Of a stretch of DNA of 64,000 nt, positions 27,119 through 37,075 are shown in pieces. Source of the DNA: Croceicoccus ponticola (GTDB lineage Bacteria; Pseudomonadota; Alphaproteobacteria; Sphingomonadales; Sphingomonadaceae); assembly GCF_004004515.1 (NCBI RefSeq), contig NZ_RXOL01000001.1:434001-498000 (forward strand), written 5' to 3'. Within the stretch, counting starts at the first letter, position 1. Every line of letters begins with the position of its first letter. The translations under genes and the position numbers were made by a program. The notes beneath the pieces are model-generated. The model saw nothing but the letters and a program-made list of their open reading frames with translations, made no database searches and was not told the origin of the DNA.

Positions 27119-28666
27119 ATGGACGGCTTTCCGATCCTTTCACTGATGCTGCTGGTGCCGTTGATCGGCGCCGCCATCTGCATGTTCGTGCCGGCGAAGA
27201 CCGCTTGCATGGTCGCGCTTGTCGCCACGTTGATCGATTTCGCACTGGGCGTCGTACTTTGGGCGAGCTTCGATATCGGCGGCGCGCAATGGCAATTCGT
27301 CGAAAAGGCGGAGCTGTTCGCGGGCTTTTCCTATGCGCTGGGCATCGACGGCATCGCGCTGATGCTGATTATGCTTTCGGTGTTCCTGATGCCGATTTGC
27401 ATCGGGGCCAGCTGGCTTTCGGTGACGAAGCGTGTCGGCGAATACATGGCCGCTTTCCTGATGATGGAAACGCTGATGATCGGCGTTTTCGCGGCGCAGG
27501 ACCTGTTCCTGTTCTATATTTTCTTCGAAGCAGGCCTTATACCGATGTATCTTATCATCGGCATCTGGGGCGGCGACAACCGCATCTACGCTTCGTACAA
27601 GTTCTTCCTCTACACGCTCATCGGCTCGGTGCTGATGCTGATCGCGATGTTCTGGATGGTGCGCGAAGCTGGCACGACCGACATTCCGACTCTGATGGCG
27701 ACCGACTTCCCGGCGGGGGCACAGAACTGGCTGTGGCTGGCCTTTTTCGCCAGCTTTGCGGTAAAGATGCCAATGTGGCCGGTTCATACCTGGCTTCCCG
27801 ATGCGCACGTTCAGGCGCCGACGGCCGGTTCGGTCATCCTGGCAGGCGTGCTGCTGAAGATGGGCGGCTACGGCTTTATCCGGTTCTCGTTGCCGATGTT
27901 CCCCGATGCGTCAGCGTATTTTGCCTGGCTGATCTTCGGCCTGTCGATGATCGCGGTCGTGTACACGTCGCTTGTCGCGCTGGTTCAACACGACATGAAG
28001 AAGCTGATCGCCTATTCCTCGGTCGCGCACATGGCGATCGTGTGCATCGCGCTCTTCAGCTTCAACGTGCAGGGTCTCGAAGGCTCGATGATTGTGATGC
28101 TCAGCCACGGGCTCGTGTCGGGTGCGCTGTTCCTTGCCGTCGGCGTGATCTATGATCGGCTGCACACGCGAGAGATCAGCCGTTACGGCGGGCTTGCGAT
28201 CAACATGCCGAAGTACGCGCTGTTCTTACTGCTGTTCACAATGGCCTCGATAGGCCTCCCGGGCACCAGCGGTTTCGTCGGCGAATTCCTGGCGCTTGCG
28301 GGCGTTTACCAGATTTCCAGCTGGGTCGCGTTGATCTGCACGACCGGCATCATCCTTGGCGCTGCCTACATGCTTTACCTCTACCGCCGCGTCGCTTTCG
28401 GCGACCAGACCAACGCCGATGCCGCCGCCATGCCCGACATCGACAAACGGGAATGGGCAATGATGCTCCCGCTCGCCGCCGCAGTGCTGTGGATGGGCGT
28501 TTATCCCGAAAGCTTCCTGGCGCCGATGCGCAGCGACATCGAGTGGCTGGACCAGCGGCTCGCTTCCGCCGCACCTGCCGGGGATGCGCGCCTCAGCGAA
28601 CCGAAGCCGGAGGCAGCGAGCGCTGAACACGGCGCGGCCGCGGCAAAAGAAGGGGGGACGCACTGA
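27119..28666 (+). CDS. nuoM: NADH-quinone oxidoreductase subunit M
   Basis: An antiporter-like membrane subunit (515 aa). Conserved elements are [18 protein letters not shown] with the key membrane Glu, [43 protein letters not shown] and [15 protein letters not shown]. The last ~40 residues ([27 protein letters not shown]) are a polar, Ala/Glu-rich tail beyond the final helix. It overlaps nuoN by one base (TGATG). Confidence 0.97.
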   Translation: MDGFPILSLMLLVPLIGAAICMFVPAKTACMVALVATLIDFALGVVLWASFDIGGAQWQFVEKAELFAGFSYALGIDGIALMLIMLSVFLMPICIGASWLSVTKRVGEYMAAFLMMETLMIGVFAAQDLFLFYIFFEAGLIPMYLIIGIWGGDNRIYASYKFFLYTLIGSVLMLIAMFWMVREAGTTDIPTLMATDFPAGAQNWLWLAFFASFAVKMPMWPVHTWLPDAHVQAPTAGSVILAGVLLKMGGYGFIRFSLPMFPDASAYFAWLIFGLSMIAVVYTSLVALVQHDMKKLIAYSSVAHMAIVCIALFSFNVQGLEGSMIVMLSHGLVSGALFLAVGVIYDRLHTREISRYGGLAINMPKYALFLLLFTMASIGLPGTSGFVGEFLALAGVYQISSWVALICTTGIILGAAYMLYLYRRVAFGDQTNADAAAMPDIDKREWAMMLPLAAAVLWMGVYPESFLAPMRSDIEWLDQRLASAAPAGDARLSEPKPEAASAEHGAAAAKEGGTH

Positions 28667-30162
28667 TGAACGACTTCTCCCAATCGCTGCAGCTCATCGC
28701 TGCCGAGGAATTGCTGACCGTTGTGGGCCTGATCTTGTTGCTCGCCGCCGCATGGATGGGCGACAAGGGTTCGCGCGTCATCTCGATCGTCGCCGTGGCG
28801 GCGTTGACGGCCTGTGCTTTCATCGCCGCGCCCACGCTTTGTCAGGGCGCGATGGGGCCTGATCGCGTTGCGTTTTCGGGACAGTACACCGCCGATGCGT
28901 TTTCCGCCTTTGCCAAGATCTTGATCTATGCCGCCGGTGGCGCTGCGTTGATCGTGGCTCCCGCGTTCTTCGGGCGGGCCGGTTCGAACGGTCAGTCCGC
29001 GATGCGCGCGGAGTACCCGGTTCTGGTCCTGTTCGCCGTGCTCGGGATGAACATGATGGTTTCGGCCACCGACTTCCTGACGCTGTATATTGGTCTCGAG
29101 CTGAACAGCCTTGCAGCATACGTCCTTGCCGCTTTTTTGCGTAGCGATGAGCGTTCGGCCGAGGCGGGCCTGAAATACTTCGTGCTGGGCGCGCTGGCGT
29201 CGGGCATCATCCTGTTCGGGATGAGCCTGACTTATGGCTTTACCGGTTCGACGAATTTCACGGCCGTCGCGCTCGCACTCGATGGCGCGATGTCGACTGG
29301 CGCGCTGTTCGGGTTGATCTTCGTGCTTGCGGGCCTGGCCTTCAAGATCAGCGCGGTGCCGTTTCACATGTGGACGCCCGACGTATACGAAGGCGCGCCG
29401 ACACCGGTTACGATGTTCTTTGCCACCGCGCCAAAGGTTGCGGCGCTGGCGCTGACGATGAGGGTGGCGCTCGACGCTTACGGATCGCAGGCAGCGGCAT
29501 GGCAGCAGATCGTGATCTTCGTCTCGCTCGCTTCGATTATCGTCGGCGCATTGGGAGCCATCGGGCAATCCAATATCAAGCGTCTTCTTGCCTATTCGTC
29601 GATCAACAATGTCGGCTTTCTGCTGATCGGTCTTGCCGCCGTAACGCAGGAAGGCGCGTCGGCCATGCTCGTTTATCTGGCGATCTATGTTGCGATGAGC
29701 GTCGCCGGCTTCGTCGTTGTACTGATGCTGCGGGACGCGGATGATAACCCGGTGGAGGCGATCGCCGACATCGCGGGCCTGTCACGCACGCGTCCGGCGT
29801 TGGCATGGGCGCTGGCGGCGGTCATGTTCAGCCTTGCTGGCATCCCGCCGCTGTTCGGCTTCTGGGGCAAGTTCGTGGTGTTTCAGGCGGCGGTGAACGC
29901 CGATCTGCTCGCGCTTGCGGCGATCGGCATTGCGGCCAGTGTGATCGGTGCGTTCTACTACCTGAAGGTCGTGAAGATCGCGTTTTTCGATGAGCCTGCC
30001 AACGTGGTGAGTGCGAACGGCGAAACGGGCGCCGACGCGATCGGGCACAAAGTGCTGCTGTTGCTGTCGTGCATTTTCATCTCGCCGCTTGGCTACCTGC
30101 TGACCCCGTGGCTTGGCGATCTGGCGGACAAGGCGGCGGCAGCGCTGTTCTTCGCAGGTTGA
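28666..30162 (+). CDS. nuoN: NADH-quinone oxidoreductase subunit N
   Basis: The third antiporter-like subunit (498 aa). Family marks are TDFLTLYIGLELNSLAAYVLAAF, SAEAGLKYFVLGALASGIILFGMSLTYGFTG, KISAVPFHMWTPDVYEGAPTPVTMFFATAPKVAAL and KRLLAYSSINNVGFLLIGLA. It closes the canonical nuoA-N order. The birA gene follows after 13 nt, so read-through into the biotin and CoA genes is expected. Confidence 0.97.
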   Translation: MNDFSQSLQLIAAEELLTVVGLILLLAAAWMGDKGSRVISIVAVAALTACAFIAAPTLCQGAMGPDRVAFSGQYTADAFSAFAKILIYAAGGAALIVAPAFFGRAGSNGQSAMRAEYPVLVLFAVLGMNMMVSATDFLTLYIGLELNSLAAYVLAAFLRSDERSAEAGLKYFVLGALASGIILFGMSLTYGFTGSTNFTAVALALDGAMSTGALFGLIFVLAGLAFKISAVPFHMWTPDVYEGAPTPVTMFFATAPKVAALALTMRVALDAYGSQAAAWQQIVIFVSLASIIVGALGAIGQSNIKRLLAYSSINNVGFLLIGLAAVTQEGASAMLVYLAIYVAMSVAGFVVVLMLRDADDNPVEAIADIAGLSRTRPALAWALAAVMFSLAGIPPLFGFWGKFVVFQAAVNADLLALAAIGIAASVIGAFYYLKVVKIAFFDEPANVVSANGETGADAIGHKVLLLLSCIFISPLGYLLTPWLGDLADKAAAALFFAG

Positions 30163-30175
30163 TCGGCACCGCCGC

Positions 30176-30934
30176 ATGACCGGCGAAACTTCCATCGAAT
30201 ATGTCGATTCCGTGGGTTCCACGAACGCGGAACTGTCGGCTCGGCTCCGCTCCGCCCGCCCTCCGCACGAGCGTGCCTGGCTTGTCGCCAATCGCCAGGA
30301 CGCGGGTCGAGGCAGGCTTGGCCGCGAATGGCACGATGGTGCGGGAAACTTCATGGGATCCACCGTCGTCGTGATCCGTCCCGACGATCCGATGCCCCAG
30401 ACTCTGGCGCTGGTTGCGGGCATTGCCGTGCATGAAGCGGTTTCTGCATCGCTGGCCGGATCGGAAGGGCACGATCGCCTTGGCCTTTTTCTCAAATGGC
30501 CGAACGATGTCTTGCTCGGCGGGGCAAAGCTGGCGGGCATCCTGCTCGAAAAATTCGACGACACGGTAATCGTCGGCATTGGCGTCAATCTTGCGCAGGC
30601 TCCCGACCTTCCTGATCGAGCGACAGTGGCGCTGGCAGATCACGGCGTGACAGTTTTGCGTGACAGGTTCGCCGAAAACCTTGCCGCGACTTTTGCGAAA
30701 AATCTTGCCGCATGGCGCAACCTTGGTCTCAACCACATCATCGCGGCATGGACTGCACGGGGACCCGCGATCGGCATCCCCGTACGCGTTGCGCTTTCCG
30801 ATGCCGAAACTCTGCATGGCTACCATGCCGGGCTTAATCCCGATGGCGCCTTGCGGATCCGCTTGGAAGACGGAACGGTGCGTGCCATCTACGCTGGCGA
30901 GGTCGCTCTTCTTGGCGGCGAACTGGGAGACTGA
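30176..30934 (+). CDS. birA: Biotin--[acetyl-CoA-carboxylase] ligase
   Basis: A 252-aa enzyme that activates biotin as biotinyl-AMP and attaches it to the carboxylase carrier protein. The adenylate-binding loop is [16 protein letters not shown], and the substrate-site [19 protein letters not shown] is clear. A small SH3-like C-terminal domain follows ([12 protein letters not shown]...). There is no N-terminal helix-turn-helix, so it is a group I ligase without repressor activity. ATG 30176 gives the usual [14 protein letters not shown] opening; an in-frame TTG at 30113 lies inside nuoN. Confidence 0.93.
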   Translation: MTGETSIEYVDSVGSTNAELSARLRSARPPHERAWLVANRQDAGRGRLGREWHDGAGNFMGSTVVVIRPDDPMPQTLALVAGIAVHEAVSASLAGSEGHDRLGLFLKWPNDVLLGGAKLAGILLEKFDDTVIVGIGVNLAQAPDLPDRATVALADHGVTVLRDRFAENLAATFAKNLAAWRNLGLNHIIAAWTARGPAIGIPVRVALSDAETLHGYHAGLNPDGALRIRLEDGTVRAIYAGEVALLGGELGD

Positions 30935-30938
30935 TCGC

Positions 30939-31727
30939 ATGTTGCTGGTTTGCGACGTCGGCAATACGAACATCGTCTTCGCCCTGATGGAGGGGCGCAG
31001 CGTCCGCACGCGCTGGCGCATTGCCACCGATCCGCGCCGAACCGCGGACGAATATGCGGTCTGGTTGCTGCAGTTGTTCGCGCTTCAGGGCTATTCGCTC
31101 GACGTGGTAGAATCGACGATCGTGTCGAGCGTCGTGCCGCGCGCACGGCACAACCTGCAGGTGCTCGGCGAGAAGTATTTCGGCAAGGCGCCCCTGTTCG
31201 CGGGCGAGGGTGACGCGGCGTGGGGCATGTCGATCGATGTCGACGATCCCGCGAGCCTGGGCGCCGACCGGGCGGTCAACGCTATCGCAGCCCATGACGA
31301 ACACGATGGCGACTTGATCGTTATCGACTTCGGCACCGCTACCACGTTCGACGTCGTGGATTTCAACGGAGCCTACAAAGGTGGGATCATCGCGCCGGGC
31401 ATCAACCTTTCGCTGGATGCGCTGGTCAGCGCAGCTGCCAAACTGCCGCGCATCGCGATCGAAGCGCCGACCGGCTCGCAAAGCGTGATCGGCCGGAATA
31501 CCGAGGCACAGATGCATATCGGCGTCTATTGGGGCTACGTCGCGATGATCGAAGGGTTGGTCGCGCGGCTGAAGGCCGAGATCGGCCGTCCCGCCAAAGT
31601 CCTTGCAACCGGCGGGCTTGCGCTACTGTTCGACGAACAGACCGAAATATTTGACGAAGTTGATGTCGATCTGACGCTCAAGGGGCTGGCTATTCTCGCG
31701 GAAAGGGCGTCTAAGCCGGCGCGATGA
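30939..31727 (+). CDS. coaX: Type III pantothenate kinase
   Basis: Catalyses the first step of coenzyme A synthesis (pantothenate + ATP) and is a member of the ASKHA fold. The 262-aa product begins [19 protein letters not shown] with the phosphate-1 motif DVGNTN; further motifs are [12 protein letters not shown] and [14 protein letters not shown], then [15 protein letters not shown]. Only 4 nt separate it from birA, and its stop overlaps the RNase J start (ATGA). The longer in-frame upstream extension to 30660 is inside birA and is rejected. Confidence 0.95.
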   Translation: MLLVCDVGNTNIVFALMEGRSVRTRWRIATDPRRTADEYAVWLLQLFALQGYSLDVVESTIVSSVVPRARHNLQVLGEKYFGKAPLFAGEGDAAWGMSIDVDDPASLGADRAVNAIAAHDEHDGDLIVIDFGTATTFDVVDFNGAYKGGIIAPGINLSLDALVSAAAKLPRIAIEAPTGSQSVIGRNTEAQMHIGVYWGYVAMIEGLVARLKAEIGRPAKVLATGGLALLFDEQTEIFDEVDVDLTLKGLAILAERASKPAR

Positions 31728-33382
31728 CTCCCGCAAAAGAACTGATTTTCCTCGCGCTCGGCGGTTCGGGCGAGATTGGCATGAACGTCAATCTCTACGG
31801 CTGCGACGGCAAATGGCTGATGGTCGACCTTGGCATGACCTTCGCCGATCCCGGGTACCCCGGCGTCGACCTGGTTTTTGCCGACCTCGATTTCATCGAG
31901 GAACGGTCTGAGGACCTTGTCGGCATCGTGCTCACCCACGCGCACGAAGACCATATCGGCGCAGTGCCCTATTTTGCCGCGGATCTGGGCGTGCCTCTCT
32001 ATGCCACGCCGTTCACCGCCGACCTCGTCTTGCGCAAGCTCGACGAAGCGGGGCTTAGGGGGGAGGTCGAACTGCACGTCATCGATCATCTCGATGAATT
32101 CACGCCGGGTGAGGGGGCTTCGCCTTTCACGGTCCGCTACCTGCCTCTCGCGCACTCTATCGCAGAGGGTAACGCCGTCCTGATCGACACGCCCTATGGC
32201 CGCGTGTTCCACACCGGCGACTGGAAGCTCGACGACGAGCCGCAGATCGGTGAGCCGACGTCACCTGCCGAACTTACCGAAGTGGGCGATGAAGGCGTGC
32301 TCGCGCTGGTTTGCGATTCGACCAATGTGTTCAACCCCGAAGCTTCGGGGTCCGAAGGCGCGGTCCGCCGTGCGCTTGTCGACGAAATCGCCAAGCATGA
32401 CGGCAAACGGATCGTCGTTACGACGTTCGCGTCCAACGTTGCCAGGGTTCAGACGCTGGCGCAGGTGGCGCAAGAGGCTGGGCGACGGGTTTGCGTCGCG
32501 GGGCGTTCGCTCGATCGCATCATTGATGCGGCGCAGGCCAGCGGTTACCTTCAGGATTTCCCCGACATGGTGGATTTCGACACAGCGATGTCGTTACCCC
32601 GCGGTGAAGTGCTGATCATCGCCACTGGCGGGCAGGGTGAGCCACGCGCCGCGCTGGCCCGCATGGCGTCCGAAAGCCATCCTATCGAACTGACCAAGGG
32701 CGACGTCGTCCTGTTTTCCAGCCGCCAAATTCCCGGCAATGAACTGGCCATCGGCAGGATCATGAATCAGCTCGCCATGCGCGAGATCACGATGGTGACC
32801 GATCGCCAGGAACTGATTCACGTTTCGGGCCACCCCGGTCGCCCGGAACTGGAGGCGCTGTATTCGTGGCTTCGGCCCGAAATCCTCGTCCCTGTCCACG
32901 GCGAAGTGCGCCACATGCGAGAGCAGGTACGCGTCGGTGCCGCGGCGGGCGTTCCCAAGCAGGTTTTTCAGGTCAACGGCGACATCGTACGCCTCGCCCC
33001 GGGCAAGCCGGGCAAGATCGGCGAGACGAGGACCGGACGGCTCGTTCTTGACGGCGACATCATCGTGCCCGCCGATGGCGAGGCCATTGCCTCACGGCGA
33101 CGGCTGGCGCTCAACGGTCACGTGAATGTCGTGCTGCCGCCCAAGGGTTCGAAGGCCGCGCCGCTGATCAATTGCATAGGTCTCCCGCTTGACGAGGATG
33201 AGGCCGAATTCCTTGTCGAGGCGCGCGACGATATTCTCTCCGCGATCGGTAAGCTGAAGGGCGGCAAAGCCAAGGACCGCGACACGGTTCGCGAAACCGT
33301 GCGACTGGCCGCGAGGCGCGCAGCGCGGCGTTGGTCGGGCAAAAACCCGCAAGTCACGGTCATGGACTTCGAGGACCAGTAA
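31724..33382 (+). CDS. rnj: Ribonuclease J (metallo-beta-lactamase/beta-CASP)
   Basis: A 552-aa 5'-3' exonuclease/endonuclease. The N-terminal GGSGEIGMN and the metal-binding motif [10 protein letters not shown] (H72, H74, D76, H77) mark the metallo-beta-lactamase core; [11 protein letters not shown] holds a further ligand. The beta-CASP domain includes [26 protein letters not shown] and [28 protein letters not shown]. The C-terminal domain is short. It sits in the conserved alphaproteobacterial nuoN-birA-coaX-rnj cluster. The same window also encodes RNase E. Confidence 0.95.
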   Translation: MTPAKELIFLALGGSGEIGMNVNLYGCDGKWLMVDLGMTFADPGYPGVDLVFADLDFIEERSEDLVGIVLTHAHEDHIGAVPYFAADLGVPLYATPFTADLVLRKLDEAGLRGEVELHVIDHLDEFTPGEGASPFTVRYLPLAHSIAEGNAVLIDTPYGRVFHTGDWKLDDEPQIGEPTSPAELTEVGDEGVLALVCDSTNVFNPEASGSEGAVRRALVDEIAKHDGKRIVVTTFASNVARVQTLAQVAQEAGRRVCVAGRSLDRIIDAAQASGYLQDFPDMVDFDTAMSLPRGEVLIIATGGQGEPRAALARMASESHPIELTKGDVVLFSSRQIPGNELAIGRIMNQLAMREITMVTDRQELIHVSGHPGRPELEALYSWLRPEILVPVHGEVRHMREQVRVGAAAGVPKQVFQVNGDIVRLAPGKPGKIGETRTGRLVLDGDIIVPADGEAIASRRRLALNGHVNVVLPPKGSKAAPLINCIGLPLDEDEAEFLVEARDDILSAIGKLKGGKAKDRDTVRETVRLAARRAARRWSGKNPQVTVMDFEDQ

Positions 33383-33393
33383 GGAATTTTGCG

Positions 33394-33723
33394 ATGCAGT
33401 TGACGTCGATCCTTGCGATCTACTCCCTCTTCTGGGTCATGTCGGCTTTTCTCGTAATGCCTTTTGGCATCCGCACTCATCGTGAAGCGGGTGAGGCACT
33501 AGTCCCCGGACAAGCCGACAGTGCCCCCAGCAACTTCCGACCGGGACGGATAGCTTTGCGCGCCACAGTGCTGGCCGCGCTTCTGTTCGGGGCGTTTTAC
33601 GCAAATTATGTCAACGGCTGGATCGAGACGGGGGACATCAATTATGCCCAACCGCCTCAGGAAATCCTCGACGAACATGCGCGTATGCTGGCCGGCGTAA
33701 AGCCCGACGCCGCCGCCGACTGA
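33394..33723 (+). CDS. DUF1467 family membrane protein
   Basis: A 109-aa protein with two predicted membrane helices (TSILAIYSLFWVMSAFLVMPF and ATVLAALLFGAFYANYVNGWI) joined by a loop containing GIRTHREAGE, the pattern of DUF1467, a family found mainly in alphaproteobacteria. Its function is unknown. ATG 33394 is preceded by AAGGAA (33381-33386). It lies 11 nt after the RNase J gene and is the last gene of this long plus-strand run, converging on the TipN-like gene. Confidence 0.82.
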   Translation: MQLTSILAIYSLFWVMSAFLVMPFGIRTHREAGEALVPGQADSAPSNFRPGRIALRATVLAALLFGAFYANYVNGWIETGDINYAQPPQEILDEHARMLAGVKPDAAAD

Positions 33724-33736
33724 TCGAAAGCGCCGC

Positions 33737-36700
33737 TTAGCGACGCAGCCGTTCGATCGCCTGCGCCAACGCAACGTAAAGCTTGCCCATGTCCGACGAC
33801 AGCATCGTTACTGCCAGCGAGTTGCCTTCGCGCGTGGCAAGCAGGTTGCGAAGGATAGCCTCGAAGTCGTGGATGTAGCGGTTGACGTGTTCACGGAACT
33901 CGCTCTCGCTTTCGTAATGGTCGACGATGTGGCGCGCCTCGCCTGAATCGAGCAGGCGGACCGCACGTCGGGTAAATATCCCGCGCTCACCTTTGAGATA
34001 GGCCTGCCACGCGCTTTCGCTGACTTCGGCGGACAGCACCTTGTCGATGTCGATCGACGTTGAATGCAGCGATTCGGTAATCTGCGACACACGCCTGGCG
34101 AAGTGGTCGTCGATGTCTTCTTCGGCCCGCTGTCGTGCGGCGTGGATGCGCGACTCGAGATGGCCGGTGATTTCGTCGACCCGGCCCAGCTGTTCGCGCA
34201 ATTCGGCCGCGGCGTCGCGGGCGGCTTCGGTCGCCTTGCTGACCGCGCTGTCCAACCCTTCGAGCGCGTCGTGCGTGCTTTCGCGCAAGGCTTCGGTCAC
34301 GACGATGCCGCTTTCCTTGGCCAGCTTTTCAGCGATCGCGCGGACCGCTTCGGACGATGTGCCCTCGATATTGGCCACCGCCTCGCGGCTCGCATCGGCC
34401 AGGCGGGCAATCGCGCCGTTTAGCGTCGCTTCGGCGGCCGTCGCCATCGCTTCGCTGTCGGTACGCGCCTGCGACAGAGTGTTGCGCAAGTCCGAAAGCT
34501 GATCGGCGTGTGCCGAACCGCGTTCCTGCAAGGTGTCGTGCAATGCTTCCAGCTCGACCAGCGCCGCCTTTGTCGTTTCGCGCGTGGCATCCATCGCCAG
34601 ACCTAGCTTATCGCCGCGCTCACCCGCCTGTCCCAGCAGGCTGCGCATCGCTTCGATCCGGTCGGTAACACCGTCAAGCCGTCCTTCCGCTTCGGCCAGG
34701 GCGCCGGGAAGTGCTTCGCGCGTGTGACGCGAGCTGGCTTCGATCAATTCGAGCAGGCGCACCGAACTGTCGGTGAGCGAGATGATCGCGCTGTCGGTAC
34801 CGGCCAGCGCCGAGCGGCTTGCTTCCAGCTTGGCCGAGAGATTGCCGAGGCCGCTGACAATGGAATCTTCGGCAGCGCGTCCCTGTTGCGAGACCGCTTC
34901 CATCCGCTCGCCATATTCGCCCAGACGAAGAGCGATTGCCTCGGCATGTCGGCCCAACGAAGCGCTGGCCTCCAGATGCCGACGGCGGCGTTCGTCGAAA
35001 TTCTCGTCGAAATCGGTAAGCAGCGCGTGGAGCCTCTCGGTGACTTCCCGTCCGGCCTGTTCGTGGCGTTCGCGCCGTTCTTCCAACTGACGATCGAGTC
35101 CGGCCAGTTCGTCGGCATACCCTTGGGCCAGTTCGCGTGCGGCTTGCCGCCCGTGGTTGCGCCGGCGTTCGATCTCGCTGTCTAGCGCCTCCAGCGCAGT
35201 GCGCAGGTTTTCGGACATGATCGATGCAGCTTGCTGGCCACGTTCGGTGCGGGTGTCGATCTCGCCATCCAGCGAACGGAGAGCCTCGGCGACGCCGTCG
35301 GTCATGGCGCGTCCCGCCTCCTCGCCCCGGTGGGCTCGTGCCTCAAGCTCGATGTCGAGCGTGGCGAGCGCTGCCGAAATCCGTGCGGCGAGTGCGCTGC
35401 TGCGCTGTTCCGCAAGCTGCGTGCGTGCGGCGACATCCTCGTCGAGACTGGCAAAGCTGGTGGCGAGCTCTTCGACCAATGCGCGACTGGCCTGTGCGCC
35501 ACGGACGCGGCGGGCCTCGATCTCGCTGTCGAGCCCGGCGATAAGGGCGCCGAGCCGTTCGGTCAGGCCGCGGCTTGCATCCTCGCTCTTGGCGACCCGT
35601 TGCTCGATCTCCGTATCCAGCGTCTCGCTCTGGCGGCGCAAGTCGCCGTGCAGGCGGCTGATCTCGCCCGAAAGCGCGGCAATCCGCGCGCCGGCGGCGT
35701 CCAGTGTTTCGGTAGACCCGATCTCGATATTGTCGAACAGGGCCTGTGCATCGTTGCGGAGCCCCGCGATCCGTTCGCGCCAACCGTTCAGTGCGGCGGT
35801 TTCGTTGTCGCGCATTCGGGCGGTCAGATCGCCTGCACCGGTTTCCAATGCCGCAAGCTGCTGGCGCAGGGAATTGAGGCCGAAAGTTTCTGTATCCGAC
35901 AGCCGTGCGCGTGTCGTTTCCAGCAATCCTTCCAGCTCGTCAGCACGTCCACGCACCGAAGCTAGCGCGGCTATTTCCTGTTCGTCCATCCGTTCGCGCA
36001 ACGATGCGCTTTCGGCATCGAGCGCGGCGAACCGGTCTTGGGCGATCTGACCGAGCCGATCGGCGGCGCGGGTGAATTCGTTGAGCACATCGTTGACCCG
36101 CTCGCGCATGGCGTCGACCTTGATCGTGCTGGCTTCGCCTGCCTGTCCGATCCGCAAGAATCCTTCGGAGAGGCGTTCGAGCTGCGAACTCGCGCCTTGT
36201 CCCGCCTGACCGATGTTGTTGGTCAGGTCGCGTGTGGCATTGGTCACCACGGGAAGCTGGCTGCGCAGCTTTTCCATGTTGTCGAGCGCGGCGGTGCTGA
36301 CGGACTGGAGCCGTTCGACTCGGTCGGAATTGTCGGCGATCAGTGCTTCGAGCTTGCGCGCGCTGTCGCCGATGCGATCGCTGGCGATGCGGCCCAGCGC
36401 TTCGAGATCGCGACCCTGCGCAATGATGAATTCGCGCGCGATACTCAGTTCGGAGTTTACATGGCCAAGCCGGTCTTCAAGCGCGCGCGATTCGGTGCGC
36501 AGGCTGGTGGCGACATCGGCAAACCGGCCCGCTTCGACCCGGCTGTGCCGCATCGCCAGCATCCACAGCGCGACGACGAGAACGGCAGGCATCGACCATT
36601 GCGCCAACAGCTCGGTCCATTGGCCCGGAGTCGGCCGGCCCAGCAGTTCGCCCTGCCTCGCCCATGCAAAAAACCCGGTCCACGCCAACAGCGCGATAAT

Positions 36701-36874
36701 TCCCATGGCAGGCGTGACCCAGGCGAGATTGCGCCGACTGACAGGCTCCGTCTCGTACCACTCGTCGGTTTGATCGAACGCTTCGTTCGAAGCTTCTGCG
36801 TAAGTCGTGTCGACTTGTGAGATATCGTCCGATTCCTGCCCACCGAAGGGCACGATGTTCCGCCGTTTTGTCAT
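33737..36874 (-). CDS. Large bitopic coiled-coil protein, possible TipN-like polarity factor
   Basis: A 1045-aa protein with a short acidic cytoplasmic N-terminus, two membrane helices (~50-72 and ~95-108) and ~900 residues of heptad-rich coiled coil. The coil contains many imperfect repeats of the type LDxEIExRRxRGxQASRxLxEEL (for example GLDSEIEARRVRGAQASRA and ALDSEIERRRNHGRQAARE). The last ~90 residues are a distinct, better-ordered domain (AWQAYLKGERGIFTRRAVRLLDSGE...HVNRYIHDFEAILRNLL...SSDMGKLYVALAQAIERLRR). Caulobacter TipN, a birth-pole marker, has two N-terminal membrane segments and a long coiled coil, which fits. ATG 36874 is chosen; GTG 36910 is in frame. Calling it TipN is inference. 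Confidence 0.75.
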   Translation of the reverse strand: MTKRRNIVPFGGQESDDISQVDTTYAEASNEAFDQTDEWYETEPVSRRNLAWVTPAMGIIALLAWTGFFAWARQGELLGRPTPGQWTELLAQWSMPAVLVVALWMLAMRHSRVEAGRFADVATSLRTESRALEDRLGHVNSELSIAREFIIAQGRDLEALGRIASDRIGDSARKLEALIADNSDRVERLQSVSTAALDNMEKLRSQLPVVTNATRDLTNNIGQAGQGASSQLERLSEGFLRIGQAGEASTIKVDAMRERVNDVLNEFTRAADRLGQIAQDRFAALDAESASLRERMDEQEIAALASVRGRADELEGLLETTRARLSDTETFGLNSLRQQLAALETGAGDLTARMRDNETAALNGWRERIAGLRNDAQALFDNIEIGSTETLDAAGARIAALSGEISRLHGDLRRQSETLDTEIEQRVAKSEDASRGLTERLGALIAGLDSEIEARRVRGAQASRALVEELATSFASLDEDVAARTQLAEQRSSALAARISAALATLDIELEARAHRGEEAGRAMTDGVAEALRSLDGEIDTRTERGQQAASIMSENLRTALEALDSEIERRRNHGRQAARELAQGYADELAGLDRQLEERRERHEQAGREVTERLHALLTDFDENFDERRRRHLEASASLGRHAEAIALRLGEYGERMEAVSQQGRAAEDSIVSGLGNLSAKLEASRSALAGTDSAIISLTDSSVRLLELIEASSRHTREALPGALAEAEGRLDGVTDRIEAMRSLLGQAGERGDKLGLAMDATRETTKAALVELEALHDTLQERGSAHADQLSDLRNTLSQARTDSEAMATAAEATLNGAIARLADASREAVANIEGTSSEAVRAIAEKLAKESGIVVTEALRESTHDALEGLDSAVSKATEAARDAAAELREQLGRVDEITGHLESRIHAARQRAEEDIDDHFARRVSQITESLHSTSIDIDKVLSAEVSESAWQAYLKGERGIFTRRAVRLLDSGEARHIVDHYESESEFREHVNRYIHDFEAILRNLLATREGNSLAVTMLSSDMGKLYVALAQAIERLRR

Positions 36875-37075
36875 AGCGTCATGACTAACACCGAATGAAC
36901 GGGGGCGCACCTTCGAATCGTGCCGTTTTCCCCCGGCTCAGGCCTTAAATTCCTAGGGTTTTGCCCAATGGCCCACTGCCACCTTGCGCTTGTTATCGCC
37001 GCGATCCATGAACCGGCGTTGGACGAGCAGTGATCCGCCCCGGCTCAGTGGGGCGCACTTGGGGCAAAACGAAAC

